From positions 1 through 64,000 of the forward strand of contig CBDIHP010000039.1 of assembly GCA_965279195.1 (NCBI GenBank): a stretch of 64,000 nucleotides of DNA, in the 5' to 3' direction. The first letter of the stretch is position 1. Each line of letters begins with the position of its first letter. Under the pieces are notes generated by a model. That model was not told the origin of the DNA, did no database searches, and worked only from the letters and a program-made list of their open reading frames with translations. Source of the stretch: CBDIHP01 sp965279195. Its GTDB lineage: Bacteria; Planctomycetota; Planctomycetia; Isosphaerales; Isosphaeraceae. Below are positions 36,133 to 44,858 of the stretch, in pieces. The translations under genes and the position numbers were made by a program.

Positions 36133-36141
36133 GGGCCGAGT

Positions 36142-36978
36142 TTACCGGAAGCTCTCGCCCTGCGACGGGAACCGGCCGGACTGGACGTCCTCGACGTACA
36201 GGCTAACGGCCTCGCGGATCTGGGAGGCCAGGTCGGCGTAGCGGCGGACGAAGCGGGGGCGGAAGCCCTCGAAGAGGCCGAGGAAGTCGTGGGTCACGAG
36301 CACCTGGCCGTCGCAATGGGCGCCCGCGCCGATGCCGATGGTCGGGATGCCGACCTCCGACGTGACGGCCAGGGCGATGTCGGCGGGGATGCATTCGAGC
36401 ACCAGGGCGAACGCCCCGGCGTCGGCGGCGGCCTTCGCGTCTCGGAGGATCGCCTCGCCGTCGCGCTGGACCTTGAAGCCGCCGAGGCCGTGGACCGACT
36501 GCGGGGTCAGCCCGACGTGCCCCATGACGGGGATGCCCGCCTCGACGATGGCCCGGATCCGCGAGGCCGACCGCTCGCCGCCTTCGAGCTTCACCGCGTG
36601 GGCGTTCGTCTCTTTCATGATCCGGATCGCCGAGCCCATCGCCTGCTCGACCGAGACCTGATAGGTGCCGAACGGCAGGTCGACGACGACGAACGCCCGG
36701 TGGGCCCCGCGAGCGACCATCTCGCCGTGGTAGATGATCTGGTCGAGCGTGACCTTGAGGGTGGTCTCGTGGCCCTGGACGACGGTGCCGAGCGAGTCGC
36801 CCACGAGCAGGCAATCGGCCCCGCCCTCGTCGAGCAGCCGGGCGAAGGCGTGGTCATAGGCCGTGACCACGGAGATCTTCCGCCCCTCGCGCTTCCAGCG
36901 CGCGAAGTCGGAGACGCTCACCCGGGTCTCGCGTACGGCCGTGTTCGATCCGCCCGGCACGCTGATGCTCGCGGCCAT
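36142..36978 (-). CDS. panB: 3-methyl-2-oxobutanoate hydroxymethyltransferase (ketopantoate hydroxymethyltransferase)
   Basis: 278 residues, normal length. KISVVTAYDHAFARLLDEGG, LLVGDSLGTVVQGHETT, PFGTYQ, AVKLEGG, VMGHVGLTPQSVH and IPTIGIGAGAHCDGQVLV are the family's metal- and ketoisovalerate-binding motifs. It makes ketopantoate, the first step of pantothenate and CoA synthesis. It is convergent with the CHASE3-PAS gene (10-bp gap). The gap to the next gene upstream is about 115 bp. Confidence 0.96.
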   Translation of the reverse strand: MAASISVPGGSNTAVRETRVSVSDFARWKREGRKISVVTAYDHAFARLLDEGGADCLLVGDSLGTVVQGHETTLKVTLDQIIYHGEMVARGAHRAFVVVDLPFGTYQVSVEQAMGSAIRIMKETNAHAVKLEGGERSASRIRAIVEAGIPVMGHVGLTPQSVHGLGGFKVQRDGEAILRDAKAAADAGAFALVLECIPADIALAVTSEVGIPTIGIGAGAHCDGQVLVTHDFLGLFEGFRPRFVRRYADLASQIREAVSLYVEDVQSGRFPSQGESFR

Positions 36979-37092
36979 GTCGCCCTCATTCCTGGACTGA
37001 ACGTCGAGGTCGGGGTTGTCCCCACACCATCTTATCGTCCAGATCCACCCCGCGCCTGGCTAGACGTCACAAACTTCCGTCGAGCGGGTTCA

Positions 37093-38610
37093 TCACCGAG
37101 GGTTCAGGCGACCATTGCTGGTCGCCTCCCAGATCCAGCCGATCCCCGGCCATTCGAGGAGCCGCCCCCGGCGGTCCTTCCTCAAAGTCTCGCGCAGGGC
37201 GACTTCCCTCGGATCGTCGGAATCCAGGCCGACCACGAAAACCTCGTTCTGCCCGAACAGGTACAGGTCGACGAGCCCGGCCGCATCGCGAGGGTTCTTG
37301 GGAGCGCCGGGTTCGCCGAACTTGCTGGAACCGCTGGGGACGAGGCCGACGAATTCCTCGGCGGCCCGCGAGACGGATTCCGGGTCGAATTCGAGGCGGA
37401 AGCCGGGCCTCCCCGAGTAGTAAATCACCGCCTCCGTTGCGATGATTTGCCGGATTCCGCGCTCCTTCCGGACGATCTGTCCCATCTGCTCGATGGTTCG
37501 CCACTCGCGCGGGGTCTGAAAGGTCGACAGCGAGAGCGCCACGCTCGTCGCAAGGAAGGCGGCCGCGAAGCCCCCGAACCAGAGCCATTTCCTGCCCCGA
37601 GCGAACGCAAACAGGTTCCTCGCGAACCCGACGGCGAGCAGCGGGGCCACGGCCATCCAGTAGTACTCATGGTGAATCTTGCCCGCGACGAGCAGGAACG
37701 TCGCGGCCAGCCCGAGCGCCCAGAGGGTCCAGAAGCGGTCGACCCGGGATCGAGACATCCAGCCCATCACGCCCATGACCGACCCGATCGGCGTGAACGA
37801 TCGGATCGTCGCAAAACGAACAAGGCTCGTGAGTTTGGGACTGCTCAGCAGGGCCGTTGAGAACAGGGCGGACTTCCAGATCGCGAAACTCTGGGCCTGC
37901 GCCTGCGAGCCCCAGCGGGTCTGCGACACCAGCCAGTAGGCCCAGCCATACCAGGCCAGGGCCGGCAGGAGCGTCGCCAGGAGAATCCTCGCGAGGACGT
38001 ATCGCCGCGTTTCGATCAACGGAATCAGGATCGGCAGAAGCAGATAGGCCGAGATGACTTTCATCGAAAGCCCGATCGCCAGCACGAACCACGCCGCAAA
38101 GATCCAGGGGCGACCGTCCTCCCGGAGCAGTTGATCCCAGCTCCGGATCCCCGCCATCGCCAGCCCGAGCATCAACGCATCGGGCTGGAAGGCCCGGCCG
38201 TACCGGATTGTGACCGGGAACAGGGCGAAGATGGCGACGGCGAGCAGCGATGTGGGGACGCCCTCGCGTGGCCGGGCCAGGCCATGGAGGGCCCAGCAAG
38301 CGAGGACGATCCCCAGCGCCGAGACCAGCCGGCCCACGGCCTCGATCGGCAAGCCGGTGAGGGTCGAAAGCCCCGCGACCACGCCGGCGTAGATCGGCGG
38401 TTCGATGACGAAGTAGTTGGGAGACGGCAGGGTGTCGAGCCTGGGGTGGAAGAACATCCGCGATTGCTGGAGATGCCGCGCCACCATGGCCGTGGGGATC
38501 TGCCGGCCGACGTAATTCTCGACGATGGGCTGAGTTGGGTTCCAGGCCCGGATCGCGAACGCACCGAGGAGGATCACCGCGAGGATCTGGAGTTCGCGCT
38601 TCGGGTCCAT
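37093..38610 (-). CDS. ArnT-like GT-C membrane glycosyltransferase (PMT_2 family)
   Basis: 505 residues from ATG 38610, with AGGAGG upstream. The N-terminal helix (ILAVILLGAFAIRAW) is followed by a loop with the acidic ENYVGRQIPTAMVARH segment, as in GT-C enzymes that use a lipid-linked sugar, then about ten membrane helices (ALFPVTIRYGRAFQPDALML carries a second conserved acidic loop). The C-terminal soluble part (from about 385) includes IYYSGRPGFRLEF. It would transfer a sugar from a polyprenyl carrier to an envelope acceptor. Specificity cannot be read. Confidence 0.82.
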   Translation of the reverse strand: MDPKRELQILAVILLGAFAIRAWNPTQPIVENYVGRQIPTAMVARHLQQSRMFFHPRLDTLPSPNYFVIEPPIYAGVVAGLSTLTGLPIEAVGRLVSALGIVLACWALHGLARPREGVPTSLLAVAIFALFPVTIRYGRAFQPDALMLGLAMAGIRSWDQLLREDGRPWIFAAWFVLAIGLSMKVISAYLLLPILIPLIETRRYVLARILLATLLPALAWYGWAYWLVSQTRWGSQAQAQSFAIWKSALFSTALLSSPKLTSLVRFATIRSFTPIGSVMGVMGWMSRSRVDRFWTLWALGLAATFLLVAGKIHHEYYWMAVAPLLAVGFARNLFAFARGRKWLWFGGFAAAFLATSVALSLSTFQTPREWRTIEQMGQIVRKERGIRQIIATEAVIYYSGRPGFRLEFDPESVSRAAEEFVGLVPSGSSKFGEPGAPKNPRDAAGLVDLYLFGQNEVFVVGLDSDDPREVALRETLRKDRRGRLLEWPGIGWIWEATSNGRLNPR

Positions 38611-38672
38611 GCGGCGGCCTCCTTGCATGACGGGTTCGACGGCCGGATGGTAGCCCCGTCCGTGCAGGAGGG

Positions 38673-39479
38673 TCAAGCGCCGCCGTCGAGCGGCGGGGCC
38701 CCTTCGGGCTGGCCCAGGAACCGGGCGCGGATGGCGGCGTAGCGGTCGCTGATCGAACGCGTTCCGGCCAGGATGGTCGTGAATCGGGTTGGGTCCTGGT
38801 GGAGCGTCTCGGAACGCAATCGGTCGAGTTCCAGCTCCAGGCGGGATTGCCAGTTCGCGAGGGCGGAGTCGAGTTCGTCCTTCTCGACGAGCGTCGGAGT
38901 GCCGAAGCGGACGAAGCATTCGGGCTGCTCGTCCTGCCAGAAGTCATAGCGGAAGGCGACGGGGACGACGCGGACGGGGGCGGCCATGCGGAGGAGGAGT
39001 TTCAGGCCTCGCTGGAATTCCAGCGGGCGGGCGTCGTTGGAGAGGATCTTGCCCTGCGGGAAAAGCCATACGCCCGCGCGCGGCCGGCGGAGCAGGGCAT
39101 TGGCATAGTGGAGCGAGGCCCGGACGGCGGACGGGTCGTTGCGGTCGACGGAGAAGGCCCCGATCCGCTTGAAGAAGCCGAACCGGACCATGTTGAAGTG
39201 CTCCATCATCCCGAAGCCGTCGAACGGCACCGTCTCGTTCAGGTAATGGACCAGGAAGAGGTCCCACCAGCACGAGTGGTTCGCGAGCAGGATCATCCCG
39301 CGGGGATCGGCGCCGATCTCGGCACGGAGTTGTTCCAGCCCCTGCGCATAGATCCGGTGCAATCCGCCGTTGAGTTTGGAACGGATGAGGCGATCGACGG
39401 CGACCCGTGGCCAGCCGTGCTTGTACGCCTTGATCAGCCGGGGATGCTCGATCGATTCGCCGGGGAGATCCCTGGGCAT
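38673..39479 (-). CDS. PlsC-type lysophospholipid acyltransferase family protein
   Basis: 268 residues. The acyltransferase motif NHSCWWD (NHxxxxD) is at about 67-73, the second region RIGAFSVDRND, and the third is FPQG, with Gln replacing the Glu of the common FPEG. VRVVPVAFRYDFW and CFVRFGTP follow. It probably acylates a glycerolipid, hopanoid or carotenoid glycoside. It ends 62 nt before the glycosyltransferase start in the same direction, so the pair may modify one lipid. The Glu to Gln change is unusual but occurs in this subfamily. Confidence 0.82.
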   Translation of the reverse strand: MPRDLPGESIEHPRLIKAYKHGWPRVAVDRLIRSKLNGGLHRIYAQGLEQLRAEIGADPRGMILLANHSCWWDLFLVHYLNETVPFDGFGMMEHFNMVRFGFFKRIGAFSVDRNDPSAVRASLHYANALLRRPRAGVWLFPQGKILSNDARPLEFQRGLKLLLRMAAPVRVVPVAFRYDFWQDEQPECFVRFGTPTLVEKDELDSALANWQSRLELELDRLRSETLHQDPTRFTTILAGTRSISDRYAAIRARFLGQPEGAPPLDGGA

Positions 39480-39495
39480 GGAGGTCGTCTCGGAT

Positions 39496-40260
39496 TCAGG
39501 GGCCGTTGCTGCGGATCTGGTCTCGGAGTCGCGCCGCCTTCTCGTAGTCCTCGCTGGCGATGGCTTCTTCGAGCTGCTCGCGCAAGGTCTTGGCGACGGG
39601 GAAGTTCTGGCGGATCTCGAATTCGAGGGCGTGGAGCTTCTGGATCAGGGATTCGTTGAGTTCGTCCTCGATCTCGGGCTCCTCGGCCAGGGTCTTCTGG
39701 TGGGCTTCGAGGTTCCGGATCCCGGCCGAGATCGCGTCGACGGCATCCTCGGGCTTGCGGCGTTCCAGGGCCAGGGCCGTACACGCCTGAGTGCGCTGGA
39801 AGAGGACGAGGCCCCGGAATTTCTCGTGCGAGAGGCGGTATGCGGCCGTCGCGCCGTGTCGGGCGACGAAGTCCATCAGGGCAAGGGTGTGGTCGGCGTC
39901 GATGAGGGCCCGGTCGTAGCGCTGGAGGGACAGCCAGGCGGTGCGTCGGTGGTAGAACTGGATGAACTCGCGGTCGGCTTCGAGGCAGTCCTCGGTGCTC
40001 ATCGTCCAGGTCGGGTTCGGCTTGCCGGGCGTGAGGCCGCGGGCGGCCGCGCGGTGGCGGAGGTAGTCGAGGACGGTGGTGAAGTGGTGCGGCCGGGTGC
40101 CATCGGGGCGGCCGTCGACCTCCATCTGGAGCAATCCCAGCTCGACCCGGACCTGGAGGACCATGCGTCCATCCCGCGCCCGGACTTCCCGGGCCAGGAT
40201 CTCCCCCGGTTCCGGGTCATGGGGCCAGTCCCTGAGGGCGTCGTCGATATCCCGGCGCAT
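39496..40260 (-). CDS. UVR-motif (UvrB/UvrC-like) helical protein
   Basis: 254 residues. The last 40 residues (TLREQLEEAIASEDYEKAAR then LRDQIRS) are a clear UVR motif, as found in UvrB, UvrC, ClpC and McsA. The rest is helix-rich: LSLQRYDRALIDADHTLALM resembles a helical repeat, and the N-terminal 60 residues are beta-rich (RMVLQVRVELGLLQMEVDG). It has been seen as a planctomycete family without known role. It is 16 nt before the acyltransferase start on the same strand. Confidence 0.75.
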   Translation of the reverse strand: MRRDIDDALRDWPHDPEPGEILAREVRARDGRMVLQVRVELGLLQMEVDGRPDGTRPHHFTTVLDYLRHRAAARGLTPGKPNPTWTMSTEDCLEADREFIQFYHRRTAWLSLQRYDRALIDADHTLALMDFVARHGATAAYRLSHEKFRGLVLFQRTQACTALALERRKPEDAVDAISAGIRNLEAHQKTLAEEPEIEDELNESLIQKLHALEFEIRQNFPVAKTLREQLEEAIASEDYEKAARLRDQIRSNGP

Positions 40261-40530
40261 TGGGCTTCGCCTCGCGGTCTCGCAATCCTCACGACGTCTC
40301 CCATTCTACTCATTCCGGGCGTCCGGACGAATGAGTCGGGACGAGTTCTCCGATCGTCTGAATTCAGACACTCGGTCGGGTCGCAGGATCGACACCGCTC
40401 GACGCCACCGCGCGCCTGGGCTGATTGACAGCCCCATGCCCGACCGACATCATTGGACCACGCCCCGTCCGACCCGTCGCCTCTCAACGCCGAGACGCGC
40501 GTCCCGTCCCGCGAACCTTCCGAGAGCCCC

Positions 40531-41859
40531 ATGTTCACGAGCGAGCCGACCCTGGTCCAGCGCATCGAGCGGATGATCCAGGAGACCCCGAAGATCGATC
40601 CGCACACGCACATCCGTGCCGACGAGCCCAACGCGCCCGACCTCGCCTCGCTGATGAGCTACCACTGGGTCGTCTCCGAGCTGAAGTCCGTCGGCATGCC
40701 GACAGAGGACTTCGACACCACGCTGCCCCCCGACGAACGGGTCCGCCGCTCGATCCCCTACCTCAAGAAGATGAAGAACACCGGGATGTCCTGGTGCTTC
40801 TTCCGGATCCTCCGCGACCTCTACGACTTCGGCGACCCCGAGATCACCGAGTCGAACTACAAGGACCTGCTCGACAAGGTCGCGGCGACCGGCAAGGATC
40901 CGAAGTGGGCCCCGCATGTCCTCAAGGACCGCTGCAACATCGGGACCGTGGTCACCAGCCTGGGAAACCGCTCGGCCGACCCCGCGCGGAACCCCGACAA
41001 CATGCTCTACATGCTCGACGCCCACTACCTCTTCTGCCCGGGCGTCGCAACCGACCTCTTGCCCTTCTTCCCCGACCGCCGCACCAAGGGCGAGTATTAC
41101 GACGCCATCCGGACGATCCTCGACGACAAGCCCTCGACGGCCAAGGGGCTCGGCAAGGGGCTCGACGCCTGGCTCGACAACACCGTCCGCGACCGCGTCC
41201 GGTTCACCAACACGTTCATCCCCATCGAGCAGCGGTTCGCCCCGGCCAATGAAGGCGCCGTCGACCGCGTCCTCGACCGGCTCGCGCTCGGCGAGACGGT
41301 CTCGGACGCCGACCTGGATCCGGTGATCCAGTATGTCTGCTGGCGGGTGCTCCAGTGGCACAACGACCACAGGAAGGCGTTCCAGATCGCGGTCGGGGCC
41401 GAGTATTTCATTTGCGACGGCAAGTCCATCCCCCGGTTCCAGGAGACCTGGACCAGCGAGATGGCCAAGGCGCTGCACTGCTTCCCGGACGCCCGGTTCG
41501 ACCTGATGATGGCGTCGGACGTCCTGACGCAGGAAGTGACCGTCCTGGCCCGGCAGTTCCCGAACATCTACAACTCGGGCTACTGGTGGCACAACTTCTT
41601 CCCGGGTTTGATCGAGAAGATCGTCGGCCTGCGGGCCCAGGTCGCCCCGATGACCAAGATCGGCGGCTTCCTCTGCGACGCCTACTACGCCGAATGGACG
41701 TACGGCAAGCTCGCGGTCATCAAGAAGGCGATGGCCTCCGCGCTGGCGAAACTCGTGGAACTGGGGTACTACGAGGAGGACGAGATCCCCGGCTACCTCT
41801 TCCAGATCCTCCACGAGACCCCGCTGCACCTTTACGACCTCGGTCTGCCGAAGGCGTGA
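40531..41859 (+). CDS. Uronate isomerase-like / amidohydrolase-fold protein
   Basis: 442 residues from ATG 40531. KIDPHTHI is the amidohydrolase metal motif (H-x-H), and further matches to the glucuronate isomerase family are WRVLQWHNDHRKAFQIAVGA and NIYNSGYWWHNFFPGLIEK. Family members open aldohexuronates to keto forms. No kduI, uxuA or other uronate genes are nearby, so the substrate may differ. The upstream in-frame extension to 40453 has no ribosome site. It is followed by a GC-rich hairpin at 41892-41917. Confidence 0.8.
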   Translation: MFTSEPTLVQRIERMIQETPKIDPHTHIRADEPNAPDLASLMSYHWVVSELKSVGMPTEDFDTTLPPDERVRRSIPYLKKMKNTGMSWCFFRILRDLYDFGDPEITESNYKDLLDKVAATGKDPKWAPHVLKDRCNIGTVVTSLGNRSADPARNPDNMLYMLDAHYLFCPGVATDLLPFFPDRRTKGEYYDAIRTILDDKPSTAKGLGKGLDAWLDNTVRDRVRFTNTFIPIEQRFAPANEGAVDRVLDRLALGETVSDADLDPVIQYVCWRVLQWHNDHRKAFQIAVGAEYFICDGKSIPRFQETWTSEMAKALHCFPDARFDLMMASDVLTQEVTVLARQFPNIYNSGYWWHNFFPGLIEKIVGLRAQVAPMTKIGGFLCDAYYAEWTYGKLAVIKKAMASALAKLVELGYYEEDEIPGYLFQILHETPLHLYDLGLPKA

Positions 41860-41891
41860 TTCTGTAAGTGGTTCGGGCTTGTCATTCGCCC

Positions 41892-41917
41892 GGCGTCGCG
41901 GGAAAAATCGCGACGCC
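41892..41917 (+). terminator. GC-rich hairpin after the uronate-isomerase-like gene
   Basis: GGCGTCGCG and CGCGACGCC form a 9-bp stem with an 8-nt A-rich loop, 33 nt past the stop codon. There is no following T run, so it may be a weak terminator or an mRNA 3' stabiliser. Confidence 0.4.
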
Positions 41918-41931
41918 CGGGCGGTGGACCC

Positions 41932-41960
41932 TTGCCTTGGGCGGTGGGTACTGACATAAT
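41932..41960 (+). promoter_or_regulatory. Predicted promoter of tRNA-Lys
   Basis: TTGCCT (41932-41937), a 17-nt spacer, and CATAAT (41955-41960). The tRNA begins 20 nt downstream, so the leader would be short, as expected for a tRNA. Confidence 0.5.
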
Positions 41961-41980
41961 CCTATCTCACAAGCCGATTC

Positions 41981-42053
<73 letters not shown>

Positions 42054-42055
42054 TT

Positions 42056-42083
42056 GAGTGGGCTACCCTGACCCACTCTTTTT
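42056..42083 (+). terminator. Rho-independent terminator after tRNA-Lys
   Basis: GAGTGGG and CCCACTC form a 7-bp stem with a 9-nt loop, followed by TTTTT. It separates tRNA-Lys from the downstream tRNA-Arg, so the two are probably separate transcripts. Confidence 0.85.
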
Positions 42084-42115
42084 GCATCGCGTCGCCGCGA
42101 TGTCAAACGTCCGCT

Positions 42116-42189
<74 letters not shown>

Positions 42190-42299
42190 CTCGACCTAAA
42201 CTCCGCCGAATCCTAGCTTTAGGATACCCGCCCAGCCCCGGGCGGAGCGGCCCAGAACTTCCAAAAAGCCGGTAGTCTACTGGATTGGGAGATGGGACC

Positions 42300-42572
42300 G
42301 TGGCGAACGCGACTCTTCGCACCCCTTCGTATCGCCTCCACAAGCCGACGGGCTCCGCCGTCGTCACCCTGGACGGTCGAGACGTTTACCTCGGGAAGTA
42401 CGGGACGCCTGTAAGCCGGGCCGAGTACGATCGTATCCTGGCCGAATGGCTGGTGAACGGTCGCAGACTTCCCCCCCTCGGGCTCCGGGACTGATCTCAC
42501 CATCAACGAGATGGTCCTGGCCTCCGGTATTCTGACTGCTACTACGTTAAAAACCTGAAGCGGACCACGTAG
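42300..42572 (+). pseudogene. Tyrosine recombinase/integrase, N-terminal remnant
   Basis: From GTG 42300 the frame gives VANATLRTPSYRLHKPTGSA, then VVTLDGRDVYLGKYGTPVSR and AEYDRILAEWLVNGR, which is the usual start of planctomycete tyrosine integrases. The frame ends at 42494. A one-base shift restores matching sequence downstream (LTINEMVLA ... then RYSDCYYVKNLKRTT), which ends at a TAG at 42572. The core-binding and catalytic domains are absent. It is a decayed element end next to tRNA-Arg. Confidence 0.75.
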
Positions 42573-42576
42573 GCGG

Positions 42577-42891
42577 TCAACAACGCCATCCGCGGCTTCG
42601 CCGCCGAGGGCTCGGCTGCCTGGGGCAGGGGATCGTCCGCCTCGTAGTCCCCTCGATCGGCCGGATGACCACGACGACGGCCGACTCGTCCCAGGGGATC
42701 GGCCCCGCCGAGCCGGTCCAGGGATGCGGGCGCATGGCGAACGCCAGCAGGCCGTCCGGCCGGAAGGTCTCCACGACCTCAACGAAACGGCGGCCCATGC
42801 CCTCGCGGCCGGAGCGGAGCCAGGAATCCTCGATCAGCTCGACATGCTGGGCGAGCACCCGGTCGGCCCTGGATTGAATGTCGTCCGCCAT
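42577..42891 (-). CDS. Short hypothetical protein, possibly truncated
   Basis: 104 residues from ATG 42891. The readable part (DDIQSRADRVLAQHVELIED, RFVEVVETFRPDGLLAFAMR and SAVVVVIRPIEG) looks like a genuine folded domain. The last 20 residues (RRTIPCPRQPSPRRRSRGWR) are low-complexity and directly abut the integrase remnant, so the 3' end may be broken. No family recognised. Confidence 0.45.
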   Translation of the reverse strand: MADDIQSRADRVLAQHVELIEDSWLRSGREGMGRRFVEVVETFRPDGLLAFAMRPHPWTGSAGPIPWDESAVVVVIRPIEGTTRRTIPCPRQPSPRRRSRGWRC

Positions 42892-42925
42892 GCCCCGGAT
42901 TATAACCCATCGGGTACCGATCGGT

Positions 42926-43492
42926 TCAGCATGCGATGTATTTGAGCCAGGTGTTCGGAGTGCGGCCCCAGAGCGGCGTACCCGACCAGCCGTCCGCCAC
43001 TTGGGACAGCAGCGGATCCCCGCCTCCCCATGGGCGGGCGATCGCCTCCGCACGGTCCCCCGCGAGGTAATCCCGTTCCGCCACGAAGCGAGACACCCGG
43101 CCCGGGTCGTCGCAACGGGACCACCGGCCGCTCTTCAGCTCGCTAACGAACGCCACCCCGCCGTCTCCCCGCCCCACCGCACCGAAGTACGACGCACCGC
43201 CCCAACGGAGTCGGTTATTCACCACATTGAAGACGAGCCAGTCCCCCTCGCGGACCTCCAGGTCGATCCGCTCGGCCGTGGCCCCAAACTGCTCCGCGAG
43301 AAGCGTCCGCTTCGCCTCCGGGACCCTTAGCCCGTTGTGGTAGGCGTCGACCACGAAGTCATCGGCCACGGTGAAGACCTGGCTGGCCAGGACCTTTCCC
43401 TTGCCCACCTCCGGCGGCCTGGCCGATGCCGTGCGGAGGAGGCAACCGGCCGAGGAGAATGCGAGCGCCTTGGCGACCTGCCTGCGAGTCAT
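42926..43492 (-). CDS. Exported hypothetical protein
   Basis: 188 residues from ATG 43492. The start TRRQVAKALAFSSAGCLLRT looks like a Tat or Sec leader with a possible lipobox-like Cys. The body contains VADDFVVDAYHNGLRVPEAK, then a loop GDWLVFNVVNNRLRWGGASYFGAVG that suggests a ligand-binding or plastocyanin-like beta fold, although no copper ligands are clear. It ends TWLKYIAC. I recognise no family. It lies in the island region. Confidence 0.5.
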   Translation of the reverse strand: MTRRQVAKALAFSSAGCLLRTASARPPEVGKGKVLASQVFTVADDFVVDAYHNGLRVPEAKRTLLAEQFGATAERIDLEVREGDWLVFNVVNNRLRWGGASYFGAVGRGDGGVAFVSELKSGRWSRCDDPGRVSRFVAERDYLAGDRAEAIARPWGGGDPLLSQVADGWSGTPLWGRTPNTWLKYIAC

Positions 43493-43677
43493 GACGGACC
43501 TCCGAGAGTGGTAGGAGTGCGGGCCCATCCATCATGACGGGGAGAGGACGAGTTTCTTAGGCGAAACCCGGAGGACTGCAGCGGATGGATGTCGGCACCC
43601 GAGTCACCTCGGCCGCGAGCCATCCGCTGAGGTTGGCCTAGGGCTCCCATCTTCGCCGGCGGCAGCACGCAGCCCGG

Positions 43678-44094
43678 TCAGTGGGCCTCGCGGGTATCCG
43701 GCGCGATCTCGGACGTTCCCGCACGCATCGCGTCGAGCCACGCGCGGGCTTGTGCCTCGGTGGAGAAGATGTTGCTCGACAAGCCCCTATTGTGTGCGAC
43801 GGTCACCCCGAACCTTCTCGGATCGATATGCTCTGCCCTTGCGATCACTGCCAGGCGAACTCGGCCCATGCCCACGCCCGCCCACGACTCCACGGCCGTG
43901 AATCGCTGCAGCGTGCTCGGCGAGTTGAACCCGGTCGTCCTGGTCGTATCGACCAACAGCTCCCGGATGTGACGTGCTGCGCAAAAAGCGACGGCGTCCC
44001 TGATCATCGTGGTCAACTCGTCGAATGAGACCGATCCGACCGGACGGTAGATCCCCAGGCCCCCTTCCAGGCTCGGTTCGGTAGTGCTTTCCAA
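43678..44094 (-). CDS. SpoIIAA/STAS-like domain protein
   Basis: 138 residues. YRPVGSVSFDELTTMIRDAV followed by RELLVDTTRTTGFNSPSTLQ, VRLAVIARAEHIDP and FSTEAQARAWLDA fits the SpoIIAA-like fold seen in many orphan proteins of planctomycetes. The typical partner (an anti-anti-sigma or kinase gene) is not adjacent. Function unknown. Confidence 0.6.
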   Translation of the reverse strand: MESTTEPSLEGGLGIYRPVGSVSFDELTTMIRDAVAFCAARHIRELLVDTTRTTGFNSPSTLQRFTAVESWAGVGMGRVRLAVIARAEHIDPRRFGVTVAHNRGLSSNIFSTEAQARAWLDAMRAGTSEIAPDTREAH

Positions 44095-44781
44095 GCTGCT
44101 GCCCCTTGCCGCAACGTTGCCGGAGAAGCGCCCTGCGGAGTCGACCGCAGGGGCGGACGACGTTTATTGTACTCCGCCCCGCGAACCGGACAACGGATCC
44201 GGCCAACCCAGGCATCCCTGGGACATGAATCCTTCGAGGCATCGGCTCGCTCGTCGGGTCGCCGCCCCGGCGAGATCAAGAGGTCGTGCACGAGGCAACG
44301 AAAGGTCGGCGAAATGGCCGAGGCAAACCTGGGCCTTCGCCTGGTTCCAGTCCTCGCGGACATCGGTTGTCGGCCAGGCCGTCGTGCCCCTCGCCATGAG
44401 CTGGCAGATTGACAACGCCTCGGGGTCCTGGCTCGGCCGTTCGAAGTCCATGGGCACCTCGACCGCCAGGATCAGAGTCGCATCCCCTCCCCCGACCGAT
44501 GACGCACCGGCGAAGTCGCAGCCCCTCGCCGATCGCCCCCGCGACGCTCTGCGCCCAGTCGCGAGACCCGGACCGCCGTCACCGCCAGCCCCGGCAGGCC
44601 CACCAGCAGAACGTCCCCCATCCCCAGCATCCTCGATCTCTGGTTCATCTCGTCCCCGGTCGTCTGCGGCGTGTAGAGCCGCAGGACGCCCCCACCAGGA
44701 GCATCACCCCCGAAGCTCGACACGTTCGACGTCGGGGTCCGAGCGAGGCCGGCCCCCGGCCTGGAGCTGCGGGTCCAGTGG
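44095..44781. other. Gene-poor stretch before the second IS element
   Basis: About 690 bp with no gene I can support. Short minus-strand open frames at 44164-44457 and 44472-44723 have mixed composition and no recognisable domain. This fits decayed sequence in a former mobile island. Confidence 0.5.
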
Positions 44782-44858
44782 GCTGAGCCCCGATTTTTGG
44801 TCCAGCAGTTATGGGAGTTCTCACCGGATTTTGTTCATGTGATCCGGACTGACAATCC

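Noticed and set aside
44164..44723. Two short minus-strand open frames in the gene-poor stretch
   Set aside because: No recognisable domain, mixed composition and no good ribosome site; not enough to call genes.
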